Below the pieces are notes generated by a model. That model saw only the letters and a program-made list of their open reading frames with translations. It had not been told where the DNA came from and searched no databases. This document shows positions 7,911-17,545 of a stretch of 64,000 nt of DNA, piece after piece. Each line of letters opens with the position of its first letter. Position 1 is the first letter of the stretch. A program made the translations under genes and the position numbers. This DNA comes from Variovorax beijingensis (GTDB lineage: Bacteria; Pseudomonadota; Gammaproteobacteria; Burkholderiales; Burkholderiaceae_C): the NCBI RefSeq assembly GCF_003951285.1, contig NZ_RXFQ01000007.1:248001-312000 (forward strand), written 5' to 3'.

Positions 7911-8852
7911 ATGACGCCCCCCGATGTCCTCATCAGCGAGGTCGGCCCGCGCGACGGCCTGCAGTCGGTCAAGGCCACCATGCCCACGGCCGACAAGCTG
8001 CGCTGGATCGATGCGCTCCACGCGGCCGGCGTGCGCGAGATCGAGGTCGCGTCCTTCGTGCCCGCCAAATTGCTGCCGCAGATGGCCGACGCCGCCGAGG
8101 TGGTGCGCCACGCCGTCACCTTGCCCGGCCTCACCGTGATGGCGCTGGTGCCCAACCGCAAGGGCGCGCAGGCGGCGCTCGAAGCGGGCGTGCACAAGCT
8201 CACGATGCCGGTCTCGGCCAGCGTGGCGCATTCGCTCGCCAACGTGCGCAAGACGCCGACCGAAATGGTCCTGGAAGTGCACGCCATCTCCGAGCTGCGC
8301 CGCGCGATGGCGCCACATGTGAGGCTCGAGGCCGGCATCTCCACCGCCTTCGGCTGCACGCTGCAGGGCTTGGTGCCGGAGGACGACGTGATCCGCCTCG
8401 CCGCGCAGTGCATCGAGGCCGGCGCGGAAGAAGCGGGCCTCTCGGACACCGTCGGCTATGCCAACCCCGCACAGGTGCGCCGGCTCTTCCGGCGCCTGCG
8501 CGCCGAGCTCGGCACGCACGCCGGCGCCGCCCACATGCACAACACGCGCGGCCTCGGCATCGCGAACTGCCTGGCCGCCTGGGACGAGGGCGTGCGCACC
8601 TTCGACGCCTCGCTCGGCGGCCTCGGCGGCTGTCCCTATGCACCCGGCGCGTCGGGCAATGCGGTCACCGAGGACCTCGTCTTCATGTTCGAGGCCATGG
8701 GGGTGCGCACCGGCATCGACATTCAAAAGCTCATCGCGGCGCGCGCGCCGCTCATGGCCGGCCTGCCCGGCGAACCGGTCTACGGCATGACGCCCGAGGC
8801 CGGCCTGCCCAAGGGCTTTGCCGTCCAACAGGAAACCACCGCACATGCCTGA
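7911..8852 (+). CDS. Hydroxymethylglutaryl-CoA lyase family protein
   Basis: A 313-residue TIM-barrel lyase of the HMG-CoA lyase family. Visible signatures are GPRDGLQ at the N-terminus (metal and substrate site), HMHNTRG, and the active-site cysteine loop GGCPYAPGASGN. The family splits HMG-CoA, or a related 3-hydroxyacyl-CoA, into acetyl-CoA and acetoacetate. The start at 7911 is preferred over 7881 because AAGGAGA lies at 7896-7902. The class III CoA-transferase gene starts inside the last codons (8-base overlap), so the two are translated together and probably activate and then cleave the same acid. Confidence 0.9.
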   Translation: MTPPDVLISEVGPRDGLQSVKATMPTADKLRWIDALHAAGVREIEVASFVPAKLLPQMADAAEVVRHAVTLPGLTVMALVPNRKGAQAALEAGVHKLTMPVSASVAHSLANVRKTPTEMVLEVHAISELRRAMAPHVRLEAGISTAFGCTLQGLVPEDDVIRLAAQCIEAGAEEAGLSDTVGYANPAQVRRLFRRLRAELGTHAGAAHMHNTRGLGIANCLAAWDEGVRTFDASLGGLGGCPYAPGASGNAVTEDLVFMFEAMGVRTGIDIQKLIAARAPLMAGLPGEPVYGMTPEAGLPKGFAVQQETTAHA

Positions 8853-10035
8853 ATCCCAACCCCTGCCGTACGCCGGCGTCCGCGTCGTCGAGTTCACCCA
8901 CATGGTGATGGGCCCGACCTGCGGCCTGCTGCTGGCCGACCTCGGCGCCGAGGTCATCAAGGTCGAGCCCATCGAAGGCGACAGCACGCGCCGCCTGCTC
9001 GGCTCGGGCTCGGGCTTCTTCCCCACCTTCAACCGCAACAAGAAGAGCATTGCGCTGGACCTCAAGACACCAGAGGGCGTGGAGGCCGCGCTGCGCCTCG
9101 TCGCCACGGCCGACATCGTGAGCGAGAACTTCAAGCCCGGCACCATGAAGAAGCTGGGCCTGGACTACGACAGCCTGAAGCCGCTCAACCCGCGCCTGAT
9201 CTACGTGAGCCACAAGGGCTTCCTGCCCGGCCCGTACGACCACCGCACCGCGCTCGACGAGGTGGTGCAGATGATGGGCGGCCTGGCCTACATGACCGGC
9301 CGCGCGGGCGACCCGCTGCGCGCGGGCACCAGCGTGAACGACATCATGGGCGGCATGTTCGGCGCCATCGGCGCGATGGCGGCGCTGCGCCGGCGCGAAC
9401 TCACCGGCAAGGGCTGCGAGGTGCAGTCCGCGCTGTTCGAGAACAACGTGTTCCTGGTCGCGCAGCACATGATGCAGTTCGCCGCCACCGGCAAGGCAGC
9501 CGACCCGATGCCCAGCCGCATCTCGGCCTGGGCCGTGTACGACGTGTTCACCGTGAAGGACGGCGAGCAGATCTTCCTCGCCGCGGTGAGCGACAAGCAA
9601 TGGGCCATCTTCTGCAAGGCCTTCGGCCTGGAAGAAATGCTGGCCGACCCGCGCTTGAAGACCAACAACGACCGCGTGCTCGCGCGCGACTGGATGATGC
9701 CGATCCTGCGCTCGCACCTGGCCGGCTACAGCGCGGCAGAGCTCAGCGCGGTGTTCGAGCAGAACGAACTGCCCTTCGCGCCCATCACCAGGCCGCAGGC
9801 GCTGTTCGACGATCCGCACCTGAACGCCACCGGCGGCCTCGCGCCCGTGCGCATGAACGACGGCCACATGGCCAAGGTGCCGCTGATGCCCTTCACGCTC
9901 GACGGCGAGCGCCCCGGCATCCGCCTGCAGCCGCCGCGCATCGGCGAGCACACCGGCGAGCTGCTGAGGGAAGTGGGCTACAGCGAGGAAGAGATCGCCG
10001 CGTTCGAGTCGCGCCAAGCCGGCATTGCCCGCTGA
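8845..10035 (+). CDS. CaiB/BaiF family (class III) CoA transferase
   Basis: A 396-residue class III CoA transferase. The N-terminal GVRVVEFTHMVMGP and DLGAEVIKVE blocks and the central region with the expected catalytic aspartate (TALDEVVQMMGG) are in place. These enzymes move CoA between dicarboxylic acids in the cytosol. Overlapping the HMG-CoA lyase gene suggests that it activates hydroxymethylglutarate (or a similar branched dicarboxylate) with succinyl-CoA as donor. The start at MPESQPLPYAG is chosen because the homologous region begins there. The acid substrate is inferred. Confidence 0.9.
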   Translation: MPESQPLPYAGVRVVEFTHMVMGPTCGLLLADLGAEVIKVEPIEGDSTRRLLGSGSGFFPTFNRNKKSIALDLKTPEGVEAALRLVATADIVSENFKPGTMKKLGLDYDSLKPLNPRLIYVSHKGFLPGPYDHRTALDEVVQMMGGLAYMTGRAGDPLRAGTSVNDIMGGMFGAIGAMAALRRRELTGKGCEVQSALFENNVFLVAQHMMQFAATGKAADPMPSRISAWAVYDVFTVKDGEQIFLAAVSDKQWAIFCKAFGLEEMLADPRLKTNNDRVLARDWMMPILRSHLAGYSAAELSAVFEQNELPFAPITRPQALFDDPHLNATGGLAPVRMNDGHMAKVPLMPFTLDGERPGIRLQPPRIGEHTGELLREVGYSEEEIAAFESRQAGIAR

Positions 10036-10081
10036 ACCCGGGCGACACCCGGGAGAAGCCGGCATATATAGTTCGGGCGCC

Positions 10082-11053
10082 ATGGACCGCCTGAAGCAGC
10101 TCGAATCCTTCGTCTCGGTGGCGACCCGCGGCGGTCTCACGGCCGCGGCCAAGGCCGAGGGCGTGGCGCCCGCGATCATGGGGCGGCGGCTCGATGCGCT
10201 CGAGGCGCGGCTGGGCGTCAAGCTCCTGGTGCGCACCACGCGGCGCATCACGCTCACGCACGAGGGCAGCGCCTTTCTCGAGGACTGCCAGCGCCTGCTG
10301 ACCGAATTCGCCAATGCCGAGGCGAGCGTGAGCGCCGGCGGGGTCAAGGCCAGCGGGCACCTGCGCGTCACGGCGCCGGCCGGCTTCGGCCGCCGCCACG
10401 TGGCGCCGCTGGTGCCGCGCTTCCATGCGCTGCACCCGGAGGTCACGATCTCGCTCAACCTGAGCGACCGCGTCGTCGATGTGCGCGGCGAGAGCTTCGA
10501 CTGCGCGGTGCGCGTGGGCGACATGCCCGATTCGTCCTTGGTCAGCGTGCGGCTGGCCGACAACCGCCGCCGCTGCGTCGCGACGCCGGAGTTCGTGCGC
10601 CGCCATGGCATGCCGCGGCATCCGAACGAACTGTCGCGCTTCGCCTGCCTCACGCTGTCGAGCGACGCCTCGCAGACGCGCGGCTGGGCGTTCCGCGTCC
10701 CGCGGACCGCCCAGGGGCAGGAGCAGGAGCGCCCACCCACGGCTGCTGGCGAGGAGGGCGGCGAAGAGCTGATCTACCTGCGGCCCGAAGGCCCGCTCGA
10801 TTGCTCCGACGGCCAGGTGCTGCACGACTGGTGCCTGGCCGGCCACGGCATCGCCTGGCGCAGCACCTGGGAAGTCGAGGCCGAGATCGACGCCGGCCTG
10901 CTGGTGCCGCTGCTGGACGAATTCGCCGCGCCGCCCAACGGCATCTACGCGGTCTTCGCGGGCACCAAGCACCTGCCGCTGCGGGTGCGACTGTGGCTTG
11001 ATTTCCTCAAGGAGCAGTATGGGCGGCCCGAATTTTGGGGCGGCAGGGGGTAA
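10082..11053 (+). CDS. LysR-family transcriptional regulator
   Basis: A 323-residue LysR regulator. The HTH spans about residues 3-62 (LKQLESFVSVATRGGLTAAA and RRLDALEARLGVKLLVRTTR), followed by an effector domain. It belongs to the DsdC/CrgA-like group with the motif HLRVTAPAGFGRRHVAPLVP. A Gln/Glu-rich insert (QGQEQERPPTAAGEEGGEE) near residues 215-233 interrupts the effector domain and is unusual. It follows the CoA-transferase gene after 46 bases that include a CCCGGG inverted repeat and TATATAGT, so it may have its own promoter. Confidence 0.9.
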   Translation: MDRLKQLESFVSVATRGGLTAAAKAEGVAPAIMGRRLDALEARLGVKLLVRTTRRITLTHEGSAFLEDCQRLLTEFANAEASVSAGGVKASGHLRVTAPAGFGRRHVAPLVPRFHALHPEVTISLNLSDRVVDVRGESFDCAVRVGDMPDSSLVSVRLADNRRRCVATPEFVRRHGMPRHPNELSRFACLTLSSDASQTRGWAFRVPRTAQGQEQERPPTAAGEEGGEELIYLRPEGPLDCSDGQVLHDWCLAGHGIAWRSTWEVEAEIDAGLLVPLLDEFAAPPNGIYAVFAGTKHLPLRVRLWLDFLKEQYGRPEFWGGRG

Positions 11054-11115
11054 AGCGCGCGAGCGGCATCACAATCTGCAAGCATTTGCAACCCCATTGA
11101 AGAAGAAAGCCATCG

Positions 11116-11568
11116 ATGACCCTCGAAGCCATCCTCGCCTACCTGCACTTGCTGGCCATCCTCACGATGGTCGTCTTCATCTCGAGCGAAGCGGCGCTGT
11201 GCCGCGTGCAGTGGCTCAATGCCGCCGTGGTGGAGCGGCTCGCCAAGGTCGACATGGTCTACGGCATCGCCGCCATCGCGGTGCTGGCCACCGGCATCGC
11301 CCGCACGGTGTGGGGCGTGAAGGGCACGGCGTGGTATTGGACCAACCCGCTGTTGCATGTGAAGCTCGGCCTGTTCATCATCGTCGGCGTGCTCTCGATC
11401 TTCCCGACGCTCACCTATTTCCGCTGGCGCAAGGCGCTGCGCGCCAACGGCACGCTGCCGGCCGAGGCCGACGTCCGCAAGACGCGCAGGCTGGTGATGG
11501 TGCAGGCCCACCTGATCGCGCTGATTCCGCTGGTCGCCGTGTTCCTCGCGCGCGGCTTCGGCAAGTAG
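11116..11568 (+). CDS. DUF2214 family membrane protein
   Basis: A 150-residue inner-membrane protein with four predicted helices (AILAYLHLLAILTMVVF, VDMVYGIAAIAVLATGIA, VKLGLFIIVGVLSIFP, AHLIALIPLVAVFLA). The overall pattern is that of DUF2214, a family of unknown function. AAGAAGAAAG precedes the start. The next gene begins six bases after its stop, so the two are likely co-transcribed. No charged catalytic motif is evident apart from conserved aromatic residues (WGVKGTAWYWTNP) in the loop. Confidence 0.8.
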   Translation: MTLEAILAYLHLLAILTMVVFISSEAALCRVQWLNAAVVERLAKVDMVYGIAAIAVLATGIARTVWGVKGTAWYWTNPLLHVKLGLFIIVGVLSIFPTLTYFRWRKALRANGTLPAEADVRKTRRLVMVQAHLIALIPLVAVFLARGFGK

Positions 11569-11574
11569 GCCCGC

Positions 11575-13620
11575 ATGGGACGCGCCGGCATCCAGCTTCT
11601 GTTTGCCGGCACCATCTTCAGCAGCGCGTTCCTGCTGTTCCTGGTCCAGCCGCTGATCGCCAAGCAGATCCTGCCGTGGTTCGGCGGCTCGGCCGCCGTG
11701 TGGTCGATCTGCATGGTGTTCTTCCAGGCCGTGCTGCTCGCGGGCTATGCGTACTCCGACTGGGTCACGCGCCGCCTTCGCGTGCGGACGCAGGCCGCGC
11801 TGCACGTGGGGCTGCTGCTGGCGAGCCTGGCGTTCCTTCCGATCGTGGTGGCCGCGCGCTGGAAGCCCACCGGCGCCGAAGACCCGGCATGGCTGATCCT
11901 CGGGCTGCTGCTCGCGACCATCGGCCTTCCGTACTTTCTTCTGTCGACCACCGGCCCGCTGGTGCAGTCGTGGGTGGCGCGCACGCCCTGGAGCGCGCGG
12001 GTGTACCGGTACTTCTCGCTTTCCAACCTGGCGTCGCTGCTGTCGCTGCTGAGCTACCCGGTGCTGATCGAGCCGCGCAGCTCGCTGCTGCAGCAGGCAG
12101 GGGGATGGTCGTGGGGCTACGGCCTGTTCGTGCTGCTGTGCGCCGGCACGACATTGCTCGTGGCCTACCGATGGCCGGCGGCCGAGCCGGCGCCGTCGGC
12201 GAAGGGCCAGGCCGCGGCCGCCGACGGCAGCGAGAAACCGCTGCGCTGGTCTGACGGCCTGCTTTGGCTCGCGCTGCCGGCGCTGGCGTCGTGGCTGTTG
12301 CTGGCCGTGACCAACCACATCACCCAGAACGTTGCGGCGGTTCCGTTTCTCTGGGTGTTGCCGCTGTCGCTGTACCTGTTCACCTTCGTGCTGTGCTTCG
12401 AGAGCGACCGCTGGTACCGGCGCGGCGTCTTCCTGCCGCTGGCAGCGGGCGTGCTGCTGCTGTGCGCCTTCGGGCTGCAGAACCACGTCGGCTCGGATGT
12501 GCGCACAGGACTGCCGATCTATGTCGGCGGCCTGTTCGTGCTGTGCATGTTCCTGCACGGAGAAACCGCCAGGCTGCGGCCGGCGCCGCGCTATCTCACG
12601 CGCTTCTACCTGATGCTCGCGCTCGGCGGCGCCCTGGGCGGCGCCATGGTCGGGCTGGTGGCGCCGCATGTGCTGCCGGCGTACTACGAGCTGGGCATCG
12701 GCCTGGTGCTGACGGCGCTTGCGGCGGCCGCCGTTCTGCGCCAGCGGATCTGGCTGCGGGTTTCCGGCGTGGCATTGGCGGCCGGATGCGCGTACTTCCT
12801 GATGGCGCAGATCGCGAGCGACAGGTCGGACGCGCGCCACCTGATGCGCAATTTCCACGGCGCGCTGATCACCTTCGACGTGCGGCGCCTCCATCCGTCG
12901 GACAGCGTGCGGCTGCTGTCGCACGGCTCCATCAAGCATGGCGAGCAGTTCCTGGACCCGTCCCGCCGGCGCGAACCCACCACCTACTACGGCGCCACCT
13001 CCGGCATCGGCCGCGCGATGGCCGCCGCGCCCGATGAACCGCGCCGCGTGGGACTGATCGGCCTGGGCGCCGGCACGCTCGCGAGCTACGGCCGAAGCGG
13101 CGACGTCTACCGGATCTACGAGATCAATCCGCAGGTGTTCGAGCTCGCGGACAGCGAATTCACCTTCCTGCGCGACAGCCCCGCGCGCATCGAGCGCGTG
13201 CTCGGCGATGCGCGGCTGGCGCTGGAGCGCGAGCCGCCGCAGGGCTTCGACCTGCTCGCGGTGGACGCCTTCTCGGGCGATGCGGTGCCGGTCCACCTGC
13301 TCACGGCGCAGGCCATGGACGTCTACCTGCGGCACATGAAACCGGATGGCGTCGTGGCCTTTCACGTGACCAACCGCTTCCTCGAACTGGCCCCCGTGGT
13401 CGCGCGGATCGCCGAGCGGAAGGGCCTGCATGCGGTGCTCGTGAGCGACGACGCGCGAGCCTCGAAATCACTCGACCCGACCGACTGGGTGCTGGTGGCG
13501 CGCGACCCGACCGTGCTGGCGCGCGAGCCCTTGCGCGGCGCGGCCTCGCCCGTTGCGCTGCGCGCCGGCGCCCGCCCCTGGACCGACGATTTCAACAACC
13601 TGCTGGGCGTACTGAAGTAG
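11575..13620 (+). CDS. Membrane protein fused to a spermidine-synthase-like domain
   Basis: A 681-residue two-part protein. The first 400 residues or so hold about ten hydrophobic helices (starting QLLFAGTIFSSAFLLFLVQP). The rest is a soluble Rossmann domain of the spermidine synthase fold with GLIGLGAGTLASYG, an acidic strand end (IYEINPQVFELA) and LLAVDAFSGDAVP. Such fusions are widespread in proteobacteria and annotated as fused MFS/spermidine synthase; their real substrate is uncertain. Whether aminopropyl transfer is retained cannot be judged. It follows the DUF2214 gene closely. Confidence 0.85.
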   Translation: MGRAGIQLLFAGTIFSSAFLLFLVQPLIAKQILPWFGGSAAVWSICMVFFQAVLLAGYAYSDWVTRRLRVRTQAALHVGLLLASLAFLPIVVAARWKPTGAEDPAWLILGLLLATIGLPYFLLSTTGPLVQSWVARTPWSARVYRYFSLSNLASLLSLLSYPVLIEPRSSLLQQAGGWSWGYGLFVLLCAGTTLLVAYRWPAAEPAPSAKGQAAAADGSEKPLRWSDGLLWLALPALASWLLLAVTNHITQNVAAVPFLWVLPLSLYLFTFVLCFESDRWYRRGVFLPLAAGVLLLCAFGLQNHVGSDVRTGLPIYVGGLFVLCMFLHGETARLRPAPRYLTRFYLMLALGGALGGAMVGLVAPHVLPAYYELGIGLVLTALAAAAVLRQRIWLRVSGVALAAGCAYFLMAQIASDRSDARHLMRNFHGALITFDVRRLHPSDSVRLLSHGSIKHGEQFLDPSRRREPTTYYGATSGIGRAMAAAPDEPRRVGLIGLGAGTLASYGRSGDVYRIYEINPQVFELADSEFTFLRDSPARIERVLGDARLALEREPPQGFDLLAVDAFSGDAVPVHLLTAQAMDVYLRHMKPDGVVAFHVTNRFLELAPVVARIAERKGLHAVLVSDDARASKSLDPTDWVLVARDPTVLAREPLRGAASPVALRAGARPWTDDFNNLLGVLK

Positions 13621-13640
13621 CAGCCGCCGGCGCGGCCCTG

Positions 13641-13670
13641 AAAAAAGCCCGCGCGCGGCGGGGCTTTTTC
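13641..13670. terminator. Bidirectional terminator
   Basis: AAAAAAGCCC at 13641-13650 pairs with GGGCTTTTT at 13661-13669 around a GC-rich centre. The symmetric A and T runs let it end the plus-strand spermidine-synthase-like gene and the minus-strand PsiF-like gene, which converge on it. Confidence 0.8.
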
Positions 13671-13704
13671 TTTCTTGGCGCGCAATCTTCAGCGCGCCGT
13701 GGCG

Positions 13705-14037
13705 TCAGGCCTTGGCGGCATCCGCTTCGCACTTCTTCATGAAGCTGCTCTTGGCGGCACCCGCCAGCGCCTTGCCATTCTTGTCGACCGCCTTGGCCGC
13801 ACAGGCGGGCGCCGCGGCCGCCTTGGCGTCCTTTTCACACTTCTTGACGAAACTGGTCTTGGCGGCGCCGGCCAGGGCCTTGCCGTTCTTGTCGACCGCC
13901 TTGGCCTCGCAGCCGGTGCCCGCGGCGGCTGCCGTGGCGGCGGGTGCGGCCGCCGGCGCGGGCGCCTTGTCTTGTGCCTGCGCGGCGCCGAAGGAAAGGC
14001 AGGCGCCCAGGGCGACCAGGGAAAGGAACTTCTTCAT
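13705..14037 (-). CDS. PsiF-repeat secreted protein
   Basis: A 110-residue exported protein. A signal peptide (MKKFLSLVALGACLSFGAAQ, cleavage after AQA) is followed by an Ala/Pro linker and two copies of a 34-36-residue repeat, each running Cys, about five residues, DKNGKALAGAAK, then SF and KKC. This is the PsiF repeat known from the E. coli phosphate-starvation gene psiF; the function is unknown. Each repeat has two cysteines that could form disulphides in the periplasm. The start is placed at MKKF, which gives a proper signal peptide, and not six codons earlier. Confidence 0.88.
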   Translation of the reverse strand: MKKFLSLVALGACLSFGAAQAQDKAPAPAAAPAATAAAAGTGCEAKAVDKNGKALAGAAKTSFVKKCEKDAKAAAAPACAAKAVDKNGKALAGAAKSSFMKKCEADAAKA

Positions 14038-14168
14038 GGTGACATGTCCTTGCAAGTATGGTTTTTGACAGGTGCCCCGCCCCGGGGCTGCCCATCGTAA
14101 CGGGCGAAGCCGCGCACCGGATGACGATCGTTAACTGGCGTGGGTTGGCCCCCCGGTAAAATTCGCAG

Positions 14169-15854
14169 ATGCTATTGGTCAAACAGGAGCTGCTCGCGGC
14201 GCTCGCGAACACGCTCGAATCCCTCTCGCCCGGCGCTGGCTCCAAAGCCGCGTTCGAGTCGCCCAAGGTGGCTGCCCACGGCGATTTCGCCAGCACGGCC
14301 GCCATGCAACTCGCCAAGCCGCTCGGGCGCAAGCCGCGCGAACTGGCCGAGGAGCTCAGTGCCGCGCTGCTCGCCACCCCGGTTTTCGGCCAGTGGGTCG
14401 AAGCCATCGAGGTCGCCGGCCCCGGCTTCCTCAACATCCGCCTCAAGACCGCCGCCAAGCAGCAGATCGTGCGCGAAGTGCTGGCCGCCGGCGGCGCCTT
14501 CGGGCAGCAGCCCGCCACCGGCGAAAAGGTGCTGGTCGAGTTCGTCTCGGCCAACCCGACCGGGCCGCTGCACGTCGGCCACGGCCGCCAGGCCGCGCTC
14601 GGCGACGCCATCTGCAACCTGCGCGCCTCGCAGGGCGACACCGTCTGGCGCGAGTTCTATTACAACGACGCCGGCGTGCAGATCCAGACGCTGGCCCACA
14701 GCACCCAGCTGCGCGCCCGCGGCTTCAAGCCCGGCGACCCCGAATGGCCGAGCGGCGAAAGGGCGCCCGCCTACAACGGCGACTACATCGCCGATATCGC
14801 CGAAGACTTCAAGGCGAAGAAGACCGTCAAGTCTCATGAGCGCGAATACACCGCCAGCGGCAACATCGACGACCTCGAGTCCATCCGCGAATTCGCCGTG
14901 GCCTACCTGCGCCGCGAGCAAGACCTGGACCTGCAGGCCTTCCGCGTGCGCTTTGACAACTATTACCTCGAATCGAGCCTCTACACCAGCGGCCGCGTCG
15001 AGGAGGCGGTACGCAAGCTCGTGGCCGCCGGCAAGACCTACGAGCAGGACGGCGCGCTGTGGCTCCGGTCGACCGACTACGGCGACGACAAGGACCGCGT
15101 GATGAAGAAGCAGGACGGCACGTACACCTACTTCGTGCCCGACGTCGCCTATCACATCGCCAAGTGGGAGCGCGGCTTCCATAAAGTGGTCAACATCCAG
15201 GGCACCGACCACCACGGCACCATCGCGCGCGTGCGCGCCGGCCTGCAGGCGGCAGGCGTCGGCATTCCCGAGGGCTACCCCGACTACGTGCTGCACACCA
15301 TGGTGCGCGTGATGAAGGGCGGCGAAGAGGTCAAGATCAGCAAGCGCGCGGGCAGCTACGTCACCCTGCGCGACCTGATCGAGTGGACCAGCACCGACGC
15401 CGTGCGCTTCTTCCTCTTGAGCCGCAAGCCCGACACCGAATACACCTTCGACGTCGACCTGGCGGTGGCCAAGAACAACGACAACCCCGTGTACTACGTG
15501 CAGTACGCCCATGCGCGCATCTGCTCGGTGCTGGCGGGCTGGGGCGGCGATGCGGCCGCCCTCAAGGACGTGGACCTGTCGCCGCTCGAAAGCCCGGCCG
15601 CGCAGGCGCTGATGCTGCTGCTGGCCAAGTACCCGGCCATGCTCACGGCCGCCGCCAAGGATTTCGCGCCGCACGACGTCACCTTCTACCTGCGCGAACT
15701 GGCGGCCAGCTACCACAGCTACTACGACGCCGAGCGCATCCTGGTCGACGACGAGCCGGTCAAGCTGGCCCGGCTCGCGCTCGTCGCGGCCACCGCGCAG
15801 GTGCTGCACAATGGCCTCGCGATTCTCGGCGTCAGTGCGCCGAGCAAGATGTGA
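14169..15854 (+). CDS. argS: Arginyl-tRNA synthetase
   Basis: A 561-residue class I aminoacyl-tRNA synthetase charging tRNA-Arg in the cytosol. The HIGH motif is HVGH at residues 135-138 within [15 protein letters not shown], and the KMSK-like loop is KISKRAG. The N-terminal additional domain and the C-terminal DALR anticodon-binding domain (HARICSVL onward) are both present, and the length is normal. The gene is followed seven bases later by a SPOR-domain gene, then dsbA, an order I associate with this bacterial group. Confidence 0.97.
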   Translation: MLLVKQELLAALANTLESLSPGAGSKAAFESPKVAAHGDFASTAAMQLAKPLGRKPRELAEELSAALLATPVFGQWVEAIEVAGPGFLNIRLKTAAKQQIVREVLAAGGAFGQQPATGEKVLVEFVSANPTGPLHVGHGRQAALGDAICNLRASQGDTVWREFYYNDAGVQIQTLAHSTQLRARGFKPGDPEWPSGERAPAYNGDYIADIAEDFKAKKTVKSHEREYTASGNIDDLESIREFAVAYLRREQDLDLQAFRVRFDNYYLESSLYTSGRVEEAVRKLVAAGKTYEQDGALWLRSTDYGDDKDRVMKKQDGTYTYFVPDVAYHIAKWERGFHKVVNIQGTDHHGTIARVRAGLQAAGVGIPEGYPDYVLHTMVRVMKGGEEVKISKRAGSYVTLRDLIEWTSTDAVRFFLLSRKPDTEYTFDVDLAVAKNNDNPVYYVQYAHARICSVLAGWGGDAAALKDVDLSPLESPAAQALMLLLAKYPAMLTAAAKDFAPHDVTFYLRELAASYHSYYDAERILVDDEPVKLARLALVAATAQVLHNGLAILGVSAPSKM

Positions 15855-15861
15855 ACTGACT

Positions 15862-16590
15862 ATGAAGAAGACAACCAGACAACGCGGCAACATCGTCATC
15901 GGGCTCATCGTCGGCCTGGTGCTGGGGTTGGGTGTCGCGCTGGGCATCGCGGTCTACGTGACCAAGGTGCCGATCCCGTTCGTGACCAAGACCCAGCGCG
16001 GCGGCGCCGAGCAGGACGAAGCCGAAGCCCGCAAGAACCGCGACTGGGACCCCAACGCGCCGCTGGCAGGCAAGGCCGGCGCGCCCAAGCCGCCGCCGGC
16101 CGCGGCCGGCCCGGTGGCGCCACCGGCCGGCGGCGACACCACCGCCGTGGCACCGGGTGCGGCGCCGCCCGCTCCGCCGGTGCCGGTGGTGGTGGCTCCG
16201 AAACCCGCGCGTCCGGCCCCGGTGCCGGCCGAGGCCAATTCCCTGCCGCCGTCGAACGATCCGCTCGGCGACCTGGCCCGCGCGCGCGCCGGCGGCAGCA
16301 CCACCACCGCCTCCGCCGCGCCCAGCAGCAACAGCGCGGCGCCGGGTGCCGATCCGTTCATGTACTTCGTGCAGGCGGGCGCCTTCCGCACCACCGACGA
16401 TGCCGAGGCCCAGCGCGCCAAGCTGTCGCTGATGGGCGTCGAGGCCCGGGTCACCGAGCGCGAGCAGGCCGGCCGCACGGTCTACCGGGTGCGCGCGGGC
16501 CCGTTCAACAAGAAGGACGAGGCCGATCGCCTGAAGGAGCGGCTCGACAGCGGCGGCCTCGAATCGGCGCTCGTGCGCGTGCAGCGCTGA
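15862..16590 (+). CDS. SPOR domain-containing membrane protein
   Basis: A 242-residue bitopic inner-membrane protein. A short basic N-terminus (MKKTTRQRG) precedes one helix (NIVIGLIVGLVLGLGVALGI), then comes a long Pro/Ala-rich periplasmic linker (about residues 65-160) and a C-terminal SPOR domain (YFVQAGAFRTTDDAEAQRAK to the end). SPOR domains bind peptidoglycan lacking stem peptides at the division septum, so a cell-division or envelope role similar to FtsN or DedD is likely. It starts seven bases after argS. Confidence 0.9.
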   Translation: MKKTTRQRGNIVIGLIVGLVLGLGVALGIAVYVTKVPIPFVTKTQRGGAEQDEAEARKNRDWDPNAPLAGKAGAPKPPPAAAGPVAPPAGGDTTAVAPGAAPPAPPVPVVVAPKPARPAPVPAEANSLPPSNDPLGDLARARAGGSTTTASAAPSSNSAAPGADPFMYFVQAGAFRTTDDAEAQRAKLSLMGVEARVTEREQAGRTVYRVRAGPFNKKDEADRLKERLDSGGLESALVRVQR

Positions 16591-16734
16591 GCTCGCCGGC
16601 AGCCGCCACGGATATTCTTTAAGCTTCGCCGCGCGGCACGGGCCGCCGCCAGGATCGTCCTGGGCATGCCGCATGCGGGAACTCCGCGCGGCGCGCCGGC
16701 TCAGTCTGCCGTACCCAACAGGAGAACTCTTTCA

Positions 16735-17382
16735 ATGAAACGTCGTGACTTTTCGCTGGCCGCCACCTCGCTGGGCCTGCTTTCGCTGGCTGGCAACACC
16801 GCGCACGCCCAGGCGCGCGTACCCAAGGCCGGCACCGAGTACCTGGTGCTCGACAAGCGCGTGCCGGTCGACGCGCCGGCCGGCAAGGTCGAGGTGATCG
16901 AGTTCTTCTCGTACAACTGCCCGCACTGCAACGACTTCGAGCCGCAGCTGGAAGCCTGGCTCAAGACGGCCCCCAAGGAAGTGGCTTTCCGCCGCGTGCC
17001 CGTGCCTTTCGTGGGCAACGACGTCGAGGCCAAGCAGCGCCTGTACTACGCGCTCGAAGCCATGGGCAAGATCGACGAATTCCAGCCGAAGGTCTTCGAC
17101 GCGATCCACAAGCAGCGCCAGAACGTGAACGGCGATGCCAACATCATTGCCTGGGCCTCGGCCAACGGCCTGGACGGCGCCAAGTTCAAGGAAGTCTTCA
17201 CCTCCTTCGGCGTGGCCAGCAAGGCCAAGCGCGCCGCGCAGCTGACCGACGCCTACAAGGTGGCCGGCGTTCCGGCGCTGGCGGTGGCCGGCCGCTGGTA
17301 CGTGGACGGCGAACTGGCCGGCAACATGACCAAGGCGCTGCAAGTCACCAACTACCTGATCGGCGAAGCCAGGAAAGGCTGA
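16735..17382 (+). CDS. dsbA: Thiol:disulfide interchange protein DsbA/DsbL
   Basis: A 215-residue periplasmic oxidoreductase that introduces disulphides into exported proteins. The signal peptide carries a twin-arginine-like start (MKRRDFSLAATSLGLLSLAG). The thioredoxin fold has the CPHC active site at residues 62-65 and the cis-proline segment VAGVPALAV near residue 185. The start is chosen for the AGGAG at 16721 and the signal sequence. It is the natural oxidant for the secreted cysteine proteins in this window. A strong terminator follows. Confidence 0.95.
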   Translation: MKRRDFSLAATSLGLLSLAGNTAHAQARVPKAGTEYLVLDKRVPVDAPAGKVEVIEFFSYNCPHCNDFEPQLEAWLKTAPKEVAFRRVPVPFVGNDVEAKQRLYYALEAMGKIDEFQPKVFDAIHKQRQNVNGDANIIAWASANGLDGAKFKEVFTSFGVASKAKRAAQLTDAYKVAGVPALAVAGRWYVDGELAGNMTKALQVTNYLIGEARKG

Positions 17383-17383
17383 C

Positions 17384-17480
17384 CCCCCGGGGCTGCGCGG
17401 CACTTCGTGTCCGCTGTCCCACCCCCTTGCAGGGGCAGCACCTGCGGCCCGGCCAAGCCGGTTCCGCGGTGTCTCCCGAT
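17384..17480 (+). repeat. Dispersed intergenic repeat, copy 1
   Basis: The sequence after dsbA contains the 11-mers CACTTCGTGTC and AAGCCGGTTCC in a roughly 95-base context that reappears, inverted, at 47362-47460. Both copies have a C-rich run, then a GGGGCA or GGGGGCAACACC block, then the CCGG-containing hairpin and a GGTGT end. It is intergenic in both places, and I recall similar blocks near other genes of this bacterial family. It ends immediately before the dsbA terminator stem. Confidence 0.7.
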
Positions 17481-17489
17481 GGGGACACC

Positions 17490-17512
17490 GGCCCGCCTCG
17501 GCGGGCCTTTTT
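17490..17512 (+). terminator. Rho-independent terminator after dsbA
   Basis: GGCCCGCC, a two-base loop, GGCGGGCC and five T residues form a textbook terminator. It separates dsbA (stop at 17382) from the lptA promoter. Confidence 0.85.
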
Positions 17513-17545
17513 CATCGGCGTTGGTGGCTGGGGTTGATCCGCCGC

